This document shows, one piece after another, positions 11,450 through 22,407 of a stretch of 64,000 nucleotides of DNA. Position 1 is the first letter of the stretch. Each line of letters opens with the position of its first letter. The position numbers were made by a program, and so were the translations under genes. A model generated the notes under the pieces. It was not told where the DNA came from, made no database searches, and was given only the letters and a program-made list of their open reading frames with translations. Origin of the DNA: Diphasiastrum complanatum (Eukaryota > Streptophyta > Lycopodiopsida > Lycopodiales > Lycopodiaceae). The DNA is taken from positions 29,315,192 through 29,379,191 of the forward strand of contig CM055097.1 of assembly GCA_029204225.1 (NCBI GenBank). The letters run 5' to 3'.

Positions 11450-12680
11450 ACATCCCGACATACATCGTACATTGGATTTGATATGAAGGGATTTTTATTG
11501 GCCAAAATTCAAGCCCTTTGTAGAATCTTATGTGGTCAAGTGTGACCAATGCCAGTTGAATAAAGCTGAACGCCATAAGGCAGGCGGTTTGTTGCATCCA
11601 ATGGATATCCCTGATAAGCGATGGGATAGTATTTCCATGGATTTCGTGGTTGGGTTACCACGGACGAATAAACAACATGATGCAATTTGGGTTGTGGTCG
11701 ACCGTCTTACCAAATTGGCTACGTTTATTCCGGTAAAGACCACCGCGAAGGCTTCTGATTTAGCTCAGATATTTGTAGAGCATCTGTTTAGGCTTTACGG
11801 ATTACAGAGTGATATTGTGAGCGATCGCGATCCAAAGTTCACCGGTCACTTTTGGTCGGCCGTATTTGCTAAACTAGAGACGACACTGAGCTTGGGTTCT
11901 TATGATCATCCTAAGACAGATGGACAGACGGAAAGAACAAATCAGACGATGGAAGAAATGCTTCGGGCATATGTTTCCAGACGACAATATGATTGGGAAA
12001 AGTACCTTCCATTGATCGAGTTTGTCTATAATAGTAGTAAGCATTCGACTACCGGTTATAGCCTGTTTATTCTTATGTATGGTTTTGAGCCTAGATCACC
12101 CATTGCGGTTGAGACTCGGACGATCAAGTTTCATAAAGTAGCAAATTTTCTACTGGATATGCATGAAATGCTACAAATTGCACGTGAAAATGTCCAGAGT
12201 GCCCAGGATAGGGACAAACATTATGCAAATATGAAAAGATCACCGAGAGACTTCCAAGTGGGAGATTGGGTATATTTGAGAATCCCGAAAGATTCAAGTG
12301 TAATGCGTACCGGCAAGCATTATAAGTTGTCCCCTAGATATAGAGGACCGTTTAAGATCTTGAAAAAGATCAAATCCTTAGCTTACCAATTGGAACTCTT
12401 GGATGGATCGCAAGTGCATCCCGTATTTCAAGTTAGTCGTCTCAAAAAGAGTCTACGTGAAGGAGAGCATCTTGGATCTGGAGATCAGTTGGACCTGTTG
12501 GATGAATCATCGGGTGTATCTCGTCTTGAACCCAAAAAGATCTTGGATACAAGAACTAAACGATTGAGAAATCGTATAGTTACCGAGCATCTGGTTCGAT
12601 GGAGGGGATGTATAGATGATGATGATTCCTGGGAACAAGAAGAAAGCTTAAGGAGGAACTTTTCTAGTGTTAAGTTCTGA
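11450..12680 (+). CDS. Chromovirus integrase with C-terminal chromodomain
   Basis: After a broken zinc-binding start, the frame is open from 11532 to 12680 (382 codons). It has CDQCQLNKAERHK (second half of HHCC), catalytic Asp in SMDFVVGLP, second Asp in SDRDPKFTGHFW and Glu in GQTERTNQTMEEML. The GPY/F region YRGPFKILKKI follows, and a C-terminal chromodomain (about residues 335-378: HLVRWRGCIDDDDSWE). The chromodomain is what marks the plant chromovirus lineage and is thought to guide integration to heterochromatin. The upstream TGA at 11448 and a frameshift mean it cannot be made as part of a polyprotein, so this is an open frame in a dead element. Confidence 0.9.
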
Positions 12681-12695
12681 GGACATAACTTGAAT

Positions 12696-12708
12696 AAGGG
12701 GGGAAGAA
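12696..12708 (+). other. Polypurine tract of the chromovirus
   Basis: AAGGGGGGAAGAA lies immediately before the TG of the 3' LTR and 16 bp after the integrase stop. It would prime plus-strand synthesis. The same tract is repeated before the second LTR at 15997-16009. Confidence 0.85.
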
Positions 12709-13264
12709 TGTCATGCCCATGACTGGTCTCGGGTAGCGTGTCCACGCTAGGGACCGGTAGACCAACAACCCGTAAGTTAATTGTGACTATAAGGGAATTG
12801 GGGCCCTTATGTGTACATGGTCATAATTAATGGTTGTAGGCCTAAACACATGGTGGTGGAGTTGGTATGGGTCTATTAGTGAGTCATTAGGGAACTGGAT
12901 GACGTGGCCCAGATAGGCCGCAGAGGTGTCCAGTGAGGTGTCACAGTGCACTACTAGTGGTGCATGGGCCTTGGAGGGTATAAGTATACCTGCTGGGCTC
13001 TCACTAGTGTATGCTTGATTTGTGATGAGTAGCTACATGCTATTGGTGTGACTCCTCTTTCGATGACTCTGATTGATCCATAGCTTGGGGGCTAGATCCG
13101 TACGATCTAGGTTTGGTTGGGTTGGTTTAACCTCCACCGGTTTCCATGTGTGGTTGCTTTGTATGGTATGCTTAGGCTAGAATCCTGTTGTGAGGACTTT
13201 ATAAAAATAGTTGTTTCTTGATGTGCTTTAAGCCGTGGGCGTACCAGCACTATTTGTTCAGGAC
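12709..13264 (+). mobile_element. 3' LTR of the chromovirus
   Basis: The LTR starts TGTCATGCCCATGACTGG right after the polypurine tract. A TATA-like sequence (GGTATAAGTATA) lies at about 12978-12990. It matches the LTR at 16010 closely over roughly the first 500 bp, and after that the two diverge. The right border is uncertain: a CA at about 13264 before an A-run is a candidate, but no PBS or second border proves it. Confidence 0.75.
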
Positions 13265-15340
13265 AAAAAAAAAAGCCGGTTCATTCTTTCCCATTTCTAA
13301 ATCTGTCACTGTGAGCCTTACAGTGACCGTAAAGATTGTGAAAAGAGGCGACATAATTTTTGTTTGAGTGAAGTTGGAATTTTTTATAAATCTCAAAAAC
13401 TTCATATTATTGTTCTATTTTTTTGACACTTTGATCAGGAAGTGGAGGACCTTCGTGGAGGAAGAACCTGTGGTATGGGACGTATGCGATTCTAAAACGA
13501 AGATCTGAAACTAATTGGATCAGTTGATCGTAGTAAGGCCGTAAATCTTAGTGATGCCAAAAAACTATCGGTCATAAAACGGGTGCTTTGTCAGAAATTT
13601 GAGATATTGGTCATGACCCCTTTTTGGATATCTCAAATTTACAAAACCGAAAACCCGACAAGCTATTTCTAAATAAATAATATATTGGTGAATTTCTTAA
13701 CACATTTATTAACCCGAAAATCTGTGATTCCTTGGAAGGTAATACTGATTACCCGTTGACCATGGACGATGTCACAGAAATGGTTAATGAAACCGTTTTC
13801 TAAAATTATTTTCTCTACTTGAATCTTCAAGAAATCCTTTTATGATTTACGGGTCAATTCTCAAGCTTGGTAACCAAGAAGATCCTTGGTTTAGTCATCG
13901 TGTTGGGACATCATTGGTATTTGTTTACAATGATGCACCACTTCTTTTGGCTTTTAAGATTTTCTCGGATTTCTTCTTAGACTCTTTTCCTGGAAAAAGC
14001 TCAAATGATCTATACCCCTTAGAAACTTGTGGTGTTTCCTGTTAAAAAGGAGGAGAAGTAGGAAGAAAAGAGAATTATCAAGGAGAAACATTGGTCTAAG
14101 GTTCAAGGAGGAATCTGTTATATCGATGATGGACCTATTATATGAATCAGAAATGATAGGATATTTAGATATCACAGAAATACTTTATGGATTATAGTAG
14201 ATATATGGGTTGAAAATTTAAAGGGGAGAAATTTAGAAAGTACTCTTGCGGTAGAAAAGTGGCTGATAACAAGTCTGATTGATTTGGGTCAGAACTTGGT
14301 AATTCTATTGCAAGATGGTGGTTGTTGAAACCTATTCCTTGTTGATAATAATCAACTTGATCTTAGTATAAACTGAGATCCGTGGGTTGATGCAAGGGAA
14401 GAAATTCATGCTAACAATATATTCTCTTAAGATAATCTTCGGTTGAGATTTTGGATGTGAAATAGCACTCTTTAAGAAATATTCTCTCTTAGAGGATAAC
14501 CAAGTTACAAGATTCTTGGTTATGAAAGTGTTGTGTACAGATCAGGAGTTACCTGTAGAGATATGCTATGTAGTGAATCTTTGTGGGATCATGAAAAGCT
14601 TTTGTACAAACTTCTAATCCTATGGATCTACAAAGTATTATGTGAACTAACTTTATTTGCATGCATAAACTAGTTGGTACATAGGCATATTGATGAGAGT
14701 GTTTGAGACAATTTCTCACTAGGTTATGGTAATTTCTCTTTGAAAATTGCTTATTAACCTAAGATTGATTTAGAATCAGATTAAATGTGGTGTTTTGGTA
14801 GCACACCGAGACATTTAAATATTTTCTAAATTTGATACAGCTAGCCGAGTCAGGAGCGCTACTCCTGTGTTAGTTGTTGTAAATCAACAATAGAAATCTT
14901 ACTTATGGATATTATTGTTGAAATGTATTGCTTGTAAGTCACAACATTTATGAGTCATTTTGGATTCATTTACTGATGAGTGTGCATAGAATACACGAAA
15001 ACTTTTGGGACTTATCTTTTCCCGTTCGGAAAGGATGGAATGCTATCTTGTAAGACTCAGAAGAGTTGGATAGTTGTTTGCCAAAAGTTAAAACTTCTCG
15101 TAATGAGGTTCCGGTAAATCTTAAGTTATTCTAGATTAGAACCTAAGAGGAAAATCTAGACGTATTCTAGATTAAGACCCTAACTTTGGAATGACACTTT
15201 GTGCCATGTCTAAAGTAAGGGCATGTTTTTAGATTACAATCCTCGGTTAAAAGAAGGATTACGTACAAGATATCAGAAGATCAGTTAAGATATCTATTCA
15301 TATTTTCTCCTCGGAGAGGTAATCACCTTCATGGATATTG
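13265..15340. other. No recognisable gene; possible decayed element interior
   Basis: About 2.1 kb of AT-rich DNA between the chromovirus LTR and the second chromovirus end. Open frames are short (under 75 codons) and show no family I know. By position it could be the non-coding leader and deleted interior of the second chromovirus, sharing the LTR at 12709, but I see no gag or PBS to show this. Confidence 0.3.
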
Positions 15341-15976
15341 GGTTATTGTAAGCATTTGGCTACCGATTATAGCCCGTGCGTGCTTACATATAGTTTTAAA
15401 CCTATATCACCCATTGCGGTAGAGACTCGGGCGTTCTAGTTTCAAAAAGTAGCAGATTTCCTACATGATATGCAGGAAATGCTACGAATTGCACGTGAGA
15501 ATGTCTAGTGTATCCAAGATGGGGACCCACATTATGCAAGTCTGAAAAGATCACCGAGAGACTTCCAAGTGGGGGATTGGGGATTTTTGAAAATTCTAAT
15601 GGACTCAAGTGTAATGCGTACCAGCAAGCATTATAAGCTGTCCCCTAGACATACAGGACCATTTAAGATCTTGTAAAAGATCGGATCCTTAGCTTACCAA
15701 TTGGAACTCCCGGAAGGATCGCAAGTGCATTCCGTATTTCACGTAAATTGTCTCTGAAAGAGTCTACGTGAAGGAGACTATCTTGGATCTGAAAATCAAT
15801 TGGACCTGTTGGATGAATCATCAGGTGTGTCTCCGCTTGAACCCGGAAAGATCTTGGATACAAGAACTAAACGAGTGTGAAATTGTATAGTTACCAAGCA
15901 TCTGGTTCGATGGAAGGGATGTACTGACAATGACGATTCTTTGTAACAAGAAGAAAGCTTAAGGAGAAACTTTAAG
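15341..15976 (+). pseudogene. Second chromovirus: integrase C-terminus and chromodomain
   Basis: The sequence matches the intact copy at about 12030-12680, from KHLATDYS through ISPIAVETRA, SLKRSPRDFQVGDW and HLVRWKGCTDNDDS. At least five stops (for example in the segments after RENV, FKIL and TKRV) show it is dead. Everything upstream of the integrase tail is missing. It ends at the same place as the first copy, just before a polypurine tract and LTR. Confidence 0.85.
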
Positions 15977-15996
15977 CTCTAAGGACAGAACTTGAA

Positions 15997-16009
15997 TAAG
16001 GGGGGAAGA
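15997..16009 (+). other. Polypurine tract of second chromovirus
   Basis: AAGGGGGGAAGAA is identical to the tract at 12696-12708 and lies directly before the TGTCATGCCC start of the next LTR. Confidence 0.85.
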
Positions 16010-16510
16010 ATGTCATGCCCATGACTGGTCTCGGGTAGCATATCCACGCTAGGGACCGGTAGACCGACAACCCGTAAGTTAATTGTGACTATAAGGGATT
16101 TGGGGCCCTTATGTGTACATGGTCATAATTAATGGTTGTAGGCCTAAACACTTGATGGTGGATTGTATGGGTCTATCAGTGAGTCATTTGGGAACTGGAT
16201 GACGTGGCCCAGATAGGCTGCAGAGGTGTCCAGTGAGGTGTCACAATGCACTACTAGTGGTGCATGGGCCTTGGAGGGTATAAGTATACATGCTGGGCTC
16301 TCACTAGTGTATGCTTGATAGCATGACCGGTGGCAGGATGCTGCTGGTGTGATGCCTCATTCCTCTTTGAGATTGATCCTTATCTTGGGGGCTAGATTCG
16401 TTTGATCTAGGTTTGGTTGGGCTGGTTTGTCCACCATCAGATTCCTTTGTGCTGCTTGTGATTGGCATGCTTAGAATAGGATCCTTGAATTGAGGACTTA
16501 TAGGAGTAGA
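16010..16510 (+). mobile_element. Second chromovirus LTR (3' part lost)
   Basis: This is a close copy of the LTR at 12709: the same TGTCATGCCCATGACTGG start and the same TATA region (GGGTATAAGTATA near 16278-16290). Similarity stops around 16505-16510, after the GAGGACTTATA segment, so the right end is truncated or replaced. Confidence 0.8.
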
Positions 16511-16587
16511 GGCACATTGCAGGGCTTTTGGAGGCATTGGTGGACATCTACTCAAAAGCTTGGTGGGCTGCTCTTCCTAGTTGTTAA

Positions 16588-16940
16588 ATGAGGTGATGTA
16601 GGATGGATAGAATTGATGTGAGGTGTTGTGGGATGGATAGAATCTGTGTGTGATGACATCATGGAATGAATAGAATCCATAGAAATATCTATGTGAGGGG
16701 GATGAATAGTATCCATGTGAGATGTCATTGGATACATAGAATCTATGTGTGGTGACATAGTGCAATGAATAGAATCCATCGAAGAATTTGTGTGAGGTGT
16801 TTTGGGAAGAATAGAATCCATGTGAGGTGTTGTGGGATTAATAGAATTTATGTGTAGTGATATCATGGGATGAACAGAATCCATGGAAAGATCTCTGTGA
16901 GGTGCGGTGGAGTGAATGAGATCCATGTGAGGAATGGGAA
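16588..16940 (-). repeat. Degenerate minisatellite of about 30-36 bp units
   Basis: Roughly ten imperfect units built on GGATGAATAGAATCCATGTG with a GAGGTGTTGTG linker run head to tail. On the minus strand the array stays open (16552-16956, 134 codons) and gives a peptide repeat such as PHMDSIHPTTPHIDSI. Because unit lengths are multiples of three, an open frame is expected without selection. I do not recognise a protein with this repeat, so I treat it as a repeat rather than a gene. Confidence 0.7.
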
Positions 16941-17128
16941 GATGCATAACTTCCACATTGTGAGGTGTGTAGTGACTAGCGAACCAATAATATAATCATC
17001 AACAAGATCTTCATCTAATGCCAAAGATGATCCAAAATCGATACGCTTATCTTGTTGATAAGATTGTCAATCGGGCAAGACATTGACACCCATGTATTAT
17101 TCTACAAGAGTGAAACATTATACAAGCA

Positions 17129-17337
17129 TTAGTTTTGTTTTTCCATAGGAATTATAAATATGTGTATAATAAGGACAAGTACTAAATAGTTATAAAATAC
17201 CTCCAAAATCACGTCGGAATCCTCAACGTGCTTTCCAAACTTCCACAAATGTTGTGCCATTGTTTGTTGTCTTTCTCGAATTTTCAATCCTTTGCATTGT
17301 TTACACTCGCAATATATCTTTTCATCATACATCTTTT
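17129..17337 (-). pseudogene. Possible CACTA-type transposase-associated exon
   Basis: The minus-strand frame MYDEKIYCECKQCKGL then RERQQTMAQHLWKFGKHVED resembles the Cys-rich N-terminal 'transposase-associated' domain of plant CACTA (En/Spm) proteins, which has a C-x-C-x2-C block followed by HL-x-GF. It looks like an exon: an acceptor-like ATTAG precedes it and a donor-like GAG-GTATTT follows VILE. No neighbouring exon with transposase catalytic motifs is visible, so this is either a fragment or a chance match. Confidence 0.35.
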
Positions 17338-17479
17338 GATACTAATCTCATTTCACAATTATAAGAACGATTAGCTTAACATTACAAGATAATTTACATG
17401 TGTATAAATGCACTCTTAAGTTTTAAACAAATAAATATATAGTACCTTCCATTTAAGTCGAGACTCGCCAGACCCAAAA

Positions 17480-17635
17480 TTGCTTTTGTGTGGCACTGCC
17501 ACGCAATATTGGAAAATTGCCACGCGTGGAAAAATTTTACAGAGAATTTGCCCCGTGTGGCAAAAATCCAAAGAGATTTTTTTGGCTTTTGTGGTAGTGC
17601 CACGCATGGCACTACCACACAAAAGTTTTCGATAT
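17480..17635. repeat. Cluster of GTGGCA/TGCCAC palindromes
   Basis: Several short inverted motifs of the form TGCCACG...CGTGGCA recur. The strongest is a 28-bp near-perfect palindrome at 17591-17618, with arms GTGGTAGTGCCA and TGGCACTACCAC around a 4-bp centre. It extends further with CTTTTG/CAAAAG after a 2-bp bulge. Similar motifs recur at 19230-19350. Clusters like this are typical of the subterminal regions of CACTA or Mutator-like DNA transposons. Confidence 0.55.
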
Positions 17636-17698
17636 AAACAAAAACGCACAGAATAAAAATTGGGGTTATCAACTCTTTTTGGGGGAAAGATTTTTTGT

Positions 17699-17846
<148 letters not shown>

Positions 17847-17867
17847 TGAACTGTATTGATTACATTT

Positions 17868-18545
17868 GTGCATTTCATAGTAGTTTGGTTATTATTTATT
17901 GGTCTGTGAACTAACAATGACTCTTTGAAAACAAGATTAATGAATGGTTTGTTTCTCATTGTTTGCTTTGTAGAAAAAAAAAAAGATCCATCTTTGAAGG
18001 AAAAGAGACATTCCAAGCATATACATGAGGTATCATTTACATCTCAAATTGATGTAAATTACATTTGAATCATAAAGTGCATTTCATAGTAGTTTATTTT
18101 GTTGATTGGTAACTAACAATATTTCTTTGTTTATTTCTCATTGTTTGTTTTTGTAGAAAAATGAGATGCATCTTTGAAGGAAAAGAGACAAAACAAGCAA
18201 ATACATGAGGTATCTTCTACATCTCAAATCGATATAAATTACATTTGAATCATAAATGGCATTTCATAGTAGTTTGATTTTTGTTGGTTTGTAAACTAAC
18301 AATGATTCTTTGAAAATAGAATTAATGAATCGTTTGTTTCTCATTGTTTATTTTTATAGAAAACAAAGATGCATCTTTGAAGGAAAATAAACAATCCAAG
18401 CAAATACATGAGGTGTCTTCTACATCTCAAATTGATGTAGTTCTCATTTGATTCATAACGTGCATTTCACAATAGGAGACATCTTTGAAGGAAAAGGGAC
18501 AATCCAAACAAATACATGAGACATTTTTTACATCTCAAATTGATT
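17868..18545 (+). repeat. Tandem array of four exon-like units
   Basis: A unit of about 180-200 bp repeats. Each unit starts near GCATTTCATAGTAGTTT and holds a short segment bounded by acceptor- and donor-like sequences: 17974-18029, 18157-18209, 18360-18412 and 18476-18520. The segments follow a pyrimidine-rich TTTTTGTAG or TTTTATAG. Three of the four end CATGAG|GT; the last has lost the donor (CATGAGAC). In one frame they read near KDASLKEKRQSKQIHE. The fourth unit is shortened. I see no flanking exons with a known domain. Confidence 0.65.
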
Positions 18546-18670
18546 TGTTTGTTTTTATTGTTTGTATAAGTCTACAATGAATGTATGAATATTGAAATAT
18601 AAAAACATAAACAACAAACAATCAATTCATAGATAGTGAAATAGAGATGATGAAAGAGATGATTTTATGT

Positions 18671-19057
18671 TCATAATTCAAAAAAGTGTATATATTTGCA
18701 TCTTTTAATTAGGGCTTTGATGCCAACACCCTCTTTTCTACTTTTGCAAACAAAAAAACACGTCATATCTAAGAAGTGATTAAAAACTTCTTTGTCATCG
18801 CTCTCTTCCCCCTCATCATTGTCCAATGCCGAATCTTGTCCTTCGTCTTCGCCTTCGTCCTGTTCATCTTTGTCCCCTTCTTCCTCTTGGTTTCCTCCCA
18901 AACTTTCCTCCACAAAGGACACATTCGTGGATTCTACTGATGGGATTTCTGTTGAAGCAAATCCACAATCTTGTTGATCAGATTTTCCTTTGGAAAGGCA
19001 AAGTGATTTCATCCTTTGCCTTTCCTTGGGAGACACTACATTATAAATTTCTCTCAC
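18671..19057 (-). CDS. Unrecognised acidic reading frame
   Basis: A 128-codon minus-strand frame begins MREIYNVVSPKERQRMKSL and passes through a strongly acidic stretch (about residues 52-90, rich in Glu and Asp, for example EEEGDKDEQDEGEDEGQD). It ends in a short hydrophobic/basic tail. I know no family for it. The acidic part comes from a CTTCGTC-rich repeat on the plus strand, so it may be a spurious frame, or an exon of the same possible DNA transposon as 17129-17337, on the same strand 1.3 kb downstream. Confidence 0.25.
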   Translation of the reverse strand: MREIYNVVSPKERQRMKSLCLSKGKSDQQDCGFASTEIPSVESTNVSFVEESLGGNQEEEGDKDEQDEGEDEGQDSALDNDEGEESDDKEVFNHFLDMTCFFVCKSRKEGVGIKALIKRCKYIHFFEL

Positions 19058-19229
19058 TCAATCAAACTGATTCGATTCCAAGGCTTGTCCTCTTCCACCG
19101 GAAGAGGACCTTGGCGTCCTCCTTGTCCCTCCACTGCCACGTGTCGCATTGCCCTTCCAATTCAAAATTCAAATTTTTTTGTTATTATTCCTCCATAAAC
19201 TCATCGGAGGAATGGCTAGTGACGAAAAA

Positions 19230-19372
19230 TGTGCCGACGTGGCACTGCAACTTGTGGCAGAGCCACACGATTGCCATGAACATTGCCATGTGAGGCACGA
19301 CAGGTCAAATCTGGCCGCCGTCTTATGTGTGTGGCAAAGTGCGTGGCAAAAGACCTATATTTGTAGTTGTGT
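19230..19372. repeat. Possible terminal region of a DNA transposon
   Basis: TGCCAC/GTGGCA motifs cluster again here, like those at 17480-17635. At the right edge the plus strand reads GTGGCAAAAGACCTATATTTGTAGTTGTG. Reversed, this begins CACAACTACAAATATAGG, then TTTTGCCACG, close to the CACTACAA...TTTTGCnACG termini of plant CACTA elements. I could not find the matching left terminus, so the element is not delimited. Confidence 0.35.
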
Positions 19373-20561
19373 GTAAATTTTTGCTACAACAAGAAGTGTG
19401 CTAATTGAAGTGACTTTAACTAATCAATTCAAAGTCTTACTATAGTCTAGTCCTATAATTTGAGAACATCCTCTGACTATGAATCTGGCTATCTATTTTA
19501 AAAAAAGTTCTATTAAAATGAAATTTCTTGTTGAAAACCCATATACAATCAATGACACTTTTACCTTCATGAAGGTTAGTAAGAGTTTAAGTCTCATTTT
19601 AAATGAGTGAGTTGTATTCAGATTCCATTTATATAAACTTATGTTTGACAACGCTTCTGAAAATATTTGAGGCTCTTCAACAAATGTCCAAAATGCTCGA
19701 GGAGAATAGATGACTGTTAAAGTCTAGTCGACCTTCGAACCAATTTGGTGAAAAATTGACAAAGATATGCAAGTTCTTGTGAAAGAGGTCCAATGGAATC
19801 AAGGAATTGTAGCATGCATCTCTTAATCATCCAATAGAGTTTCAACATCAACAATAGATAGCTTGTGATATATCCTTCAAGAGTACTGATTCAAGAGCTT
19901 CAAGGGTCAATGCTACTACTAATCATCAAGTTGTATAAAACAATATCATCTTTGAGGATCAAACTATCCATTTTCAGCAAGACAATGCTACTACCTCGCT
20001 CATATCGATCCATCAAGAGGAAACTCCAACACTCGACTAGATGATTTGGATTGGATTATTGCTTTAATCACTGCTTTGGAGTTGCAAAAAGATACCATTA
20101 TCCTACATCGAGGAGCAATGTATAAGGCAACAACACCGGATGCAAGGACAAAAAAAAAAGCATCTAGAATTGGATAGTCTATCCGATCAAGAAAGATATT
20201 GAGGAAGAAGACTAACGAATGCCTCCTTGCATGTATTTTGTCAACTTACGCAAAACAAATGCTACTTAAGGCAATCATGTGTTTCATCAACCTCTTTTTC
20301 AATGATCTTATAAAATGTATGAGACAGATTTGTGGACCAAAAGTTTTTCTATAGAAGACTTGTTGCAACCTTGTTAAACAATAATAAGTTGGCAAGACAA
20401 TATTTGACTAATAGAAAATGGTTACCGATAAGCATATCATAGGGAAAATCATTCCTACTATTAGGTGGCTAGAGATTTTTTACTTTTGCCAAAGGATTCA
20501 CAGCGCATGGCACTCAACAAGAAATTACATGGTCTTCATTTTTTAGAGCAAAAATGCTTAA
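19373..20561. other. No recognisable gene
   Basis: About 1.2 kb with stops in all frames. Because a polypurine tract and an LTR-like start follow at 20562, this may be the ruined 3' end of a gypsy-type element, but I can align no domain. Confidence 0.3.
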
Positions 20562-21060
20562 GTAGGGGAAGTGTCATGTGAGCTTACTAAATGTAATGTT
20601 AAATATTGCAATGAAGCTAAATTAGACTAAAATTAGTCAATAAGACAACTAATAAAGTGACTTGAACAACCACACTATATTTGTAAATAATGGGATTGTA
20701 ATAATGGTTGTGAGGTCCATTTAAGCCAAATAAGGTCCCAAACTTAGTGGAAGCACAAAGGACCACTATAAATAGCTAAAGTTGTACTAAATTTGGAAGC
20801 TATTCTAATTTTGTCTATTTGAATTCTTTGTGTTCTTGAAGCTTCTCTTGGAAAGCTTTTTTTATGGGATTTGTGATTCATGTGCACATGAGAGCTTCGA
20901 TCATTATATGAGGATGTGATCTAATCTTTATCATCACCAATAGATTTATTTTAGAAATAAATATGTGAGTCTTGGTCAATGATAAAAAAAACTATTAATC
21001 TCTCGTTTTATGTGGCTATAGGTTAATGGCAATAAATTATCAATCTCAACTTTAGGTTAT
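20562..21060 (+). mobile_element. Gypsy-type polypurine tract and LTR
   Basis: GTAGGGGAAG (20562-20571) precedes TGTCATGTGAGC, which resembles the TGTCATGCCC start of the chromovirus LTRs. A TATA box (ACTATAAATAG) lies at about 20774-20784, roughly 200 bp in, as expected for U3. The right border is not seen and is given approximately. Confidence 0.5.
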
Positions 21061-21079
21061 ATGTACAACATTTCACATG

Positions 21080-21570
21080 GCATCATGCAGCATTTGTTGT
21101 TGCTTTTGCATTGACTTCTTTTAGTTTATGCTTATTGGTATTAGATGGGATAAAAAACAAATGAACTTCGGTGGCTAGTATTTGTTTCATTGATCCTTTT
21201 TAGTTTATGTCAACTTTTTTGGTATTATAGACCATTAGGATCACAAAAAATTGAACTTGGATGGGGTAATTGTTGTTGGTGATTTTGCCTTGACACCTTT
21301 AAATAGGTGGGATCACAAAGAATTGCACTTGGGTTGGTGAGCCAAACTCGAGCACGATACACTAACTATCTTGTGAGAATATTACTGTATATTAATGGGA
21401 ACAAAGAACTGAATCTGGGTGGGTGAGCCCAACTCAAGCATGATACACTAGCTCCAAAATATGGGAACTCATGAGAATATTCTTATATATTAATGGAAAC
21501 AAAGAACTGAATGTGGGCGGCTGAGCCCAACTCAAGCACCATAAACTAGCTCTAGATGGAACTCATGACG
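21080..21570 (+). repeat. Irregular tandem repeat, about 90-100 bp unit
   Basis: Head-to-tail units share GGGAACAAAGAACTGAAT, GAGCCCAACTCAAGCA and GATACACTAGCTC segments. Clear unit starts are near 21308, 21397 and 21495. More diverged units with TTTTAGTTTATG and GGATCACAAA precede them. The array lies just outside the upstream region of the dynein light chain gene. Confidence 0.6.
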
Positions 21571-21600
21571 TCATGCTTAAAATCTAAGGACCATCGTACT

Positions 21601-21680
21601 ATTCTTTCTTGGTTTCCAAGGGGAAGCTCGAACCTTGGACCAAAGAAACTGAGATGCCAAGCTAACCAGTTGAGACAGGG
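21601..21680 (-). repeat. tRNA-like SINE fragment, copy 1
   Basis: On the minus strand the sequence holds a Pol III A-box-like CTCAACTGGTTAGCTTGG and a B-box-like AGGTTCGAGCTT about 40 bp apart, as in a tRNA-derived SINE. A second copy with the same orientation and spacing lies at 27241-27325. It is not a working tRNA gene: the arms do not pair well. Confidence 0.6.
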
Positions 21681-21893
21681 TTGGCTCGCCAACCCTGTTG
21701 GTTTCATTTTAAAAATATTTTGATAAAATGTAAAAAAAATATAAATCACTTAAATGTTTTTTTTAAAATAAATTTTTATAACAAATAAATTAGTTATGCC
21801 AAAACTCAGAACCATCCACGTCTGAATACAGTTTCCTGTGCCAGCTGCACATGGGCTTGTACCTCATGGCACGGGACGATTCTCGCAGCCCAC

Positions 21894-22156
21894 CACCGTT
21901 GGATCTCGTCTTCCCCGTTCAGATTTTGCCACATGTTTATAGTTTACCGTTACTGAGAGTTTGCGTACGGATTGTACACGTGGCAGAAATCTAAGCGCGC
22001 GAGCCTAAGATTTGTCGTGCTCTTACGCTCCAGTGTTGCACATGCCCACACATGCGACCGCTTCGGACACGCCCAAAAGACAGCTCAATGGCACACTCGG
22101 CTGCTCACCTCGCCACCGTTGGATATTCTTATAATCACTCAGATTTTGCCACGTGT
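21894..22156 (+). promoter_or_regulatory. Two bipartite upstream elements of the dynein light chain gene
   Basis: Two copies (21894-21936 and 22114-22156) of CACCGTTGGAT, then 16 bp, then AGATTTTGCCAC with ACATGT or ACGTGT. They lie about 830 and 610 bp before the ATG, in the gene's orientation. More ACGTGGC boxes occur near 21975 and 22183. The second half contains a G-box-like core (ACGT), and the first half, reversed (ATCCAACGGTG), contains the AACGG core bound by MYB proteins. The same pair of motifs lies upstream of the OB-fold gene. Regulatory function is inferred. Confidence 0.5.
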
Positions 22157-22289
22157 TGAGAAATGAACCATTGAAAATTTCCACGTGGCAAATGTCACCC
22201 GTGGATAGCATCCAAGTGAGCGGGCTTGAAATGTACAGTGCTGCTAAGGCACAAGGAGTCTAAGCAAAAAGAGAAGGAAAAAGCTCAGT

Positions 22290-22292
<3 letters not shown>

Positions 22293-22328
<36 letters not shown>
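22293..22328 (+). repeat. GA microsatellite in the likely 5' leader
   Basis: An 18-unit GA run about 430 bp before the dynein light chain ATG. GA/CT runs are common in plant promoters and 5' untranslated regions; a role here is not shown. Confidence 0.9.
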
Positions 22329-22332
<4 letters not shown>

Positions 22333-22407
22333 ATGGGAGATTTAGTACGAAGCTCGAGGTATGGTGATAGTATGTGTGTGAATTGCGTTGTAATTAGCAA
22401 TCCATGA
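22333..22407 (+). other. Candidate upstream ORF
   Basis: An ATG directly after the GA run opens a 24-codon frame (MGDLVRSSRYGDSMCV...) ending in TGA. If transcription starts at or before the GA run and no intron removes it, the frame could lower translation of the main ORF. No cDNA evidence is available. Confidence 0.25.

Noticed and set aside
21601-21680. A functional tRNA gene
   Set aside because: Box-like sequences are present, but the acceptor and anticodon arms do not pair and the second copy is equally degenerate; a SINE fragment fits better.
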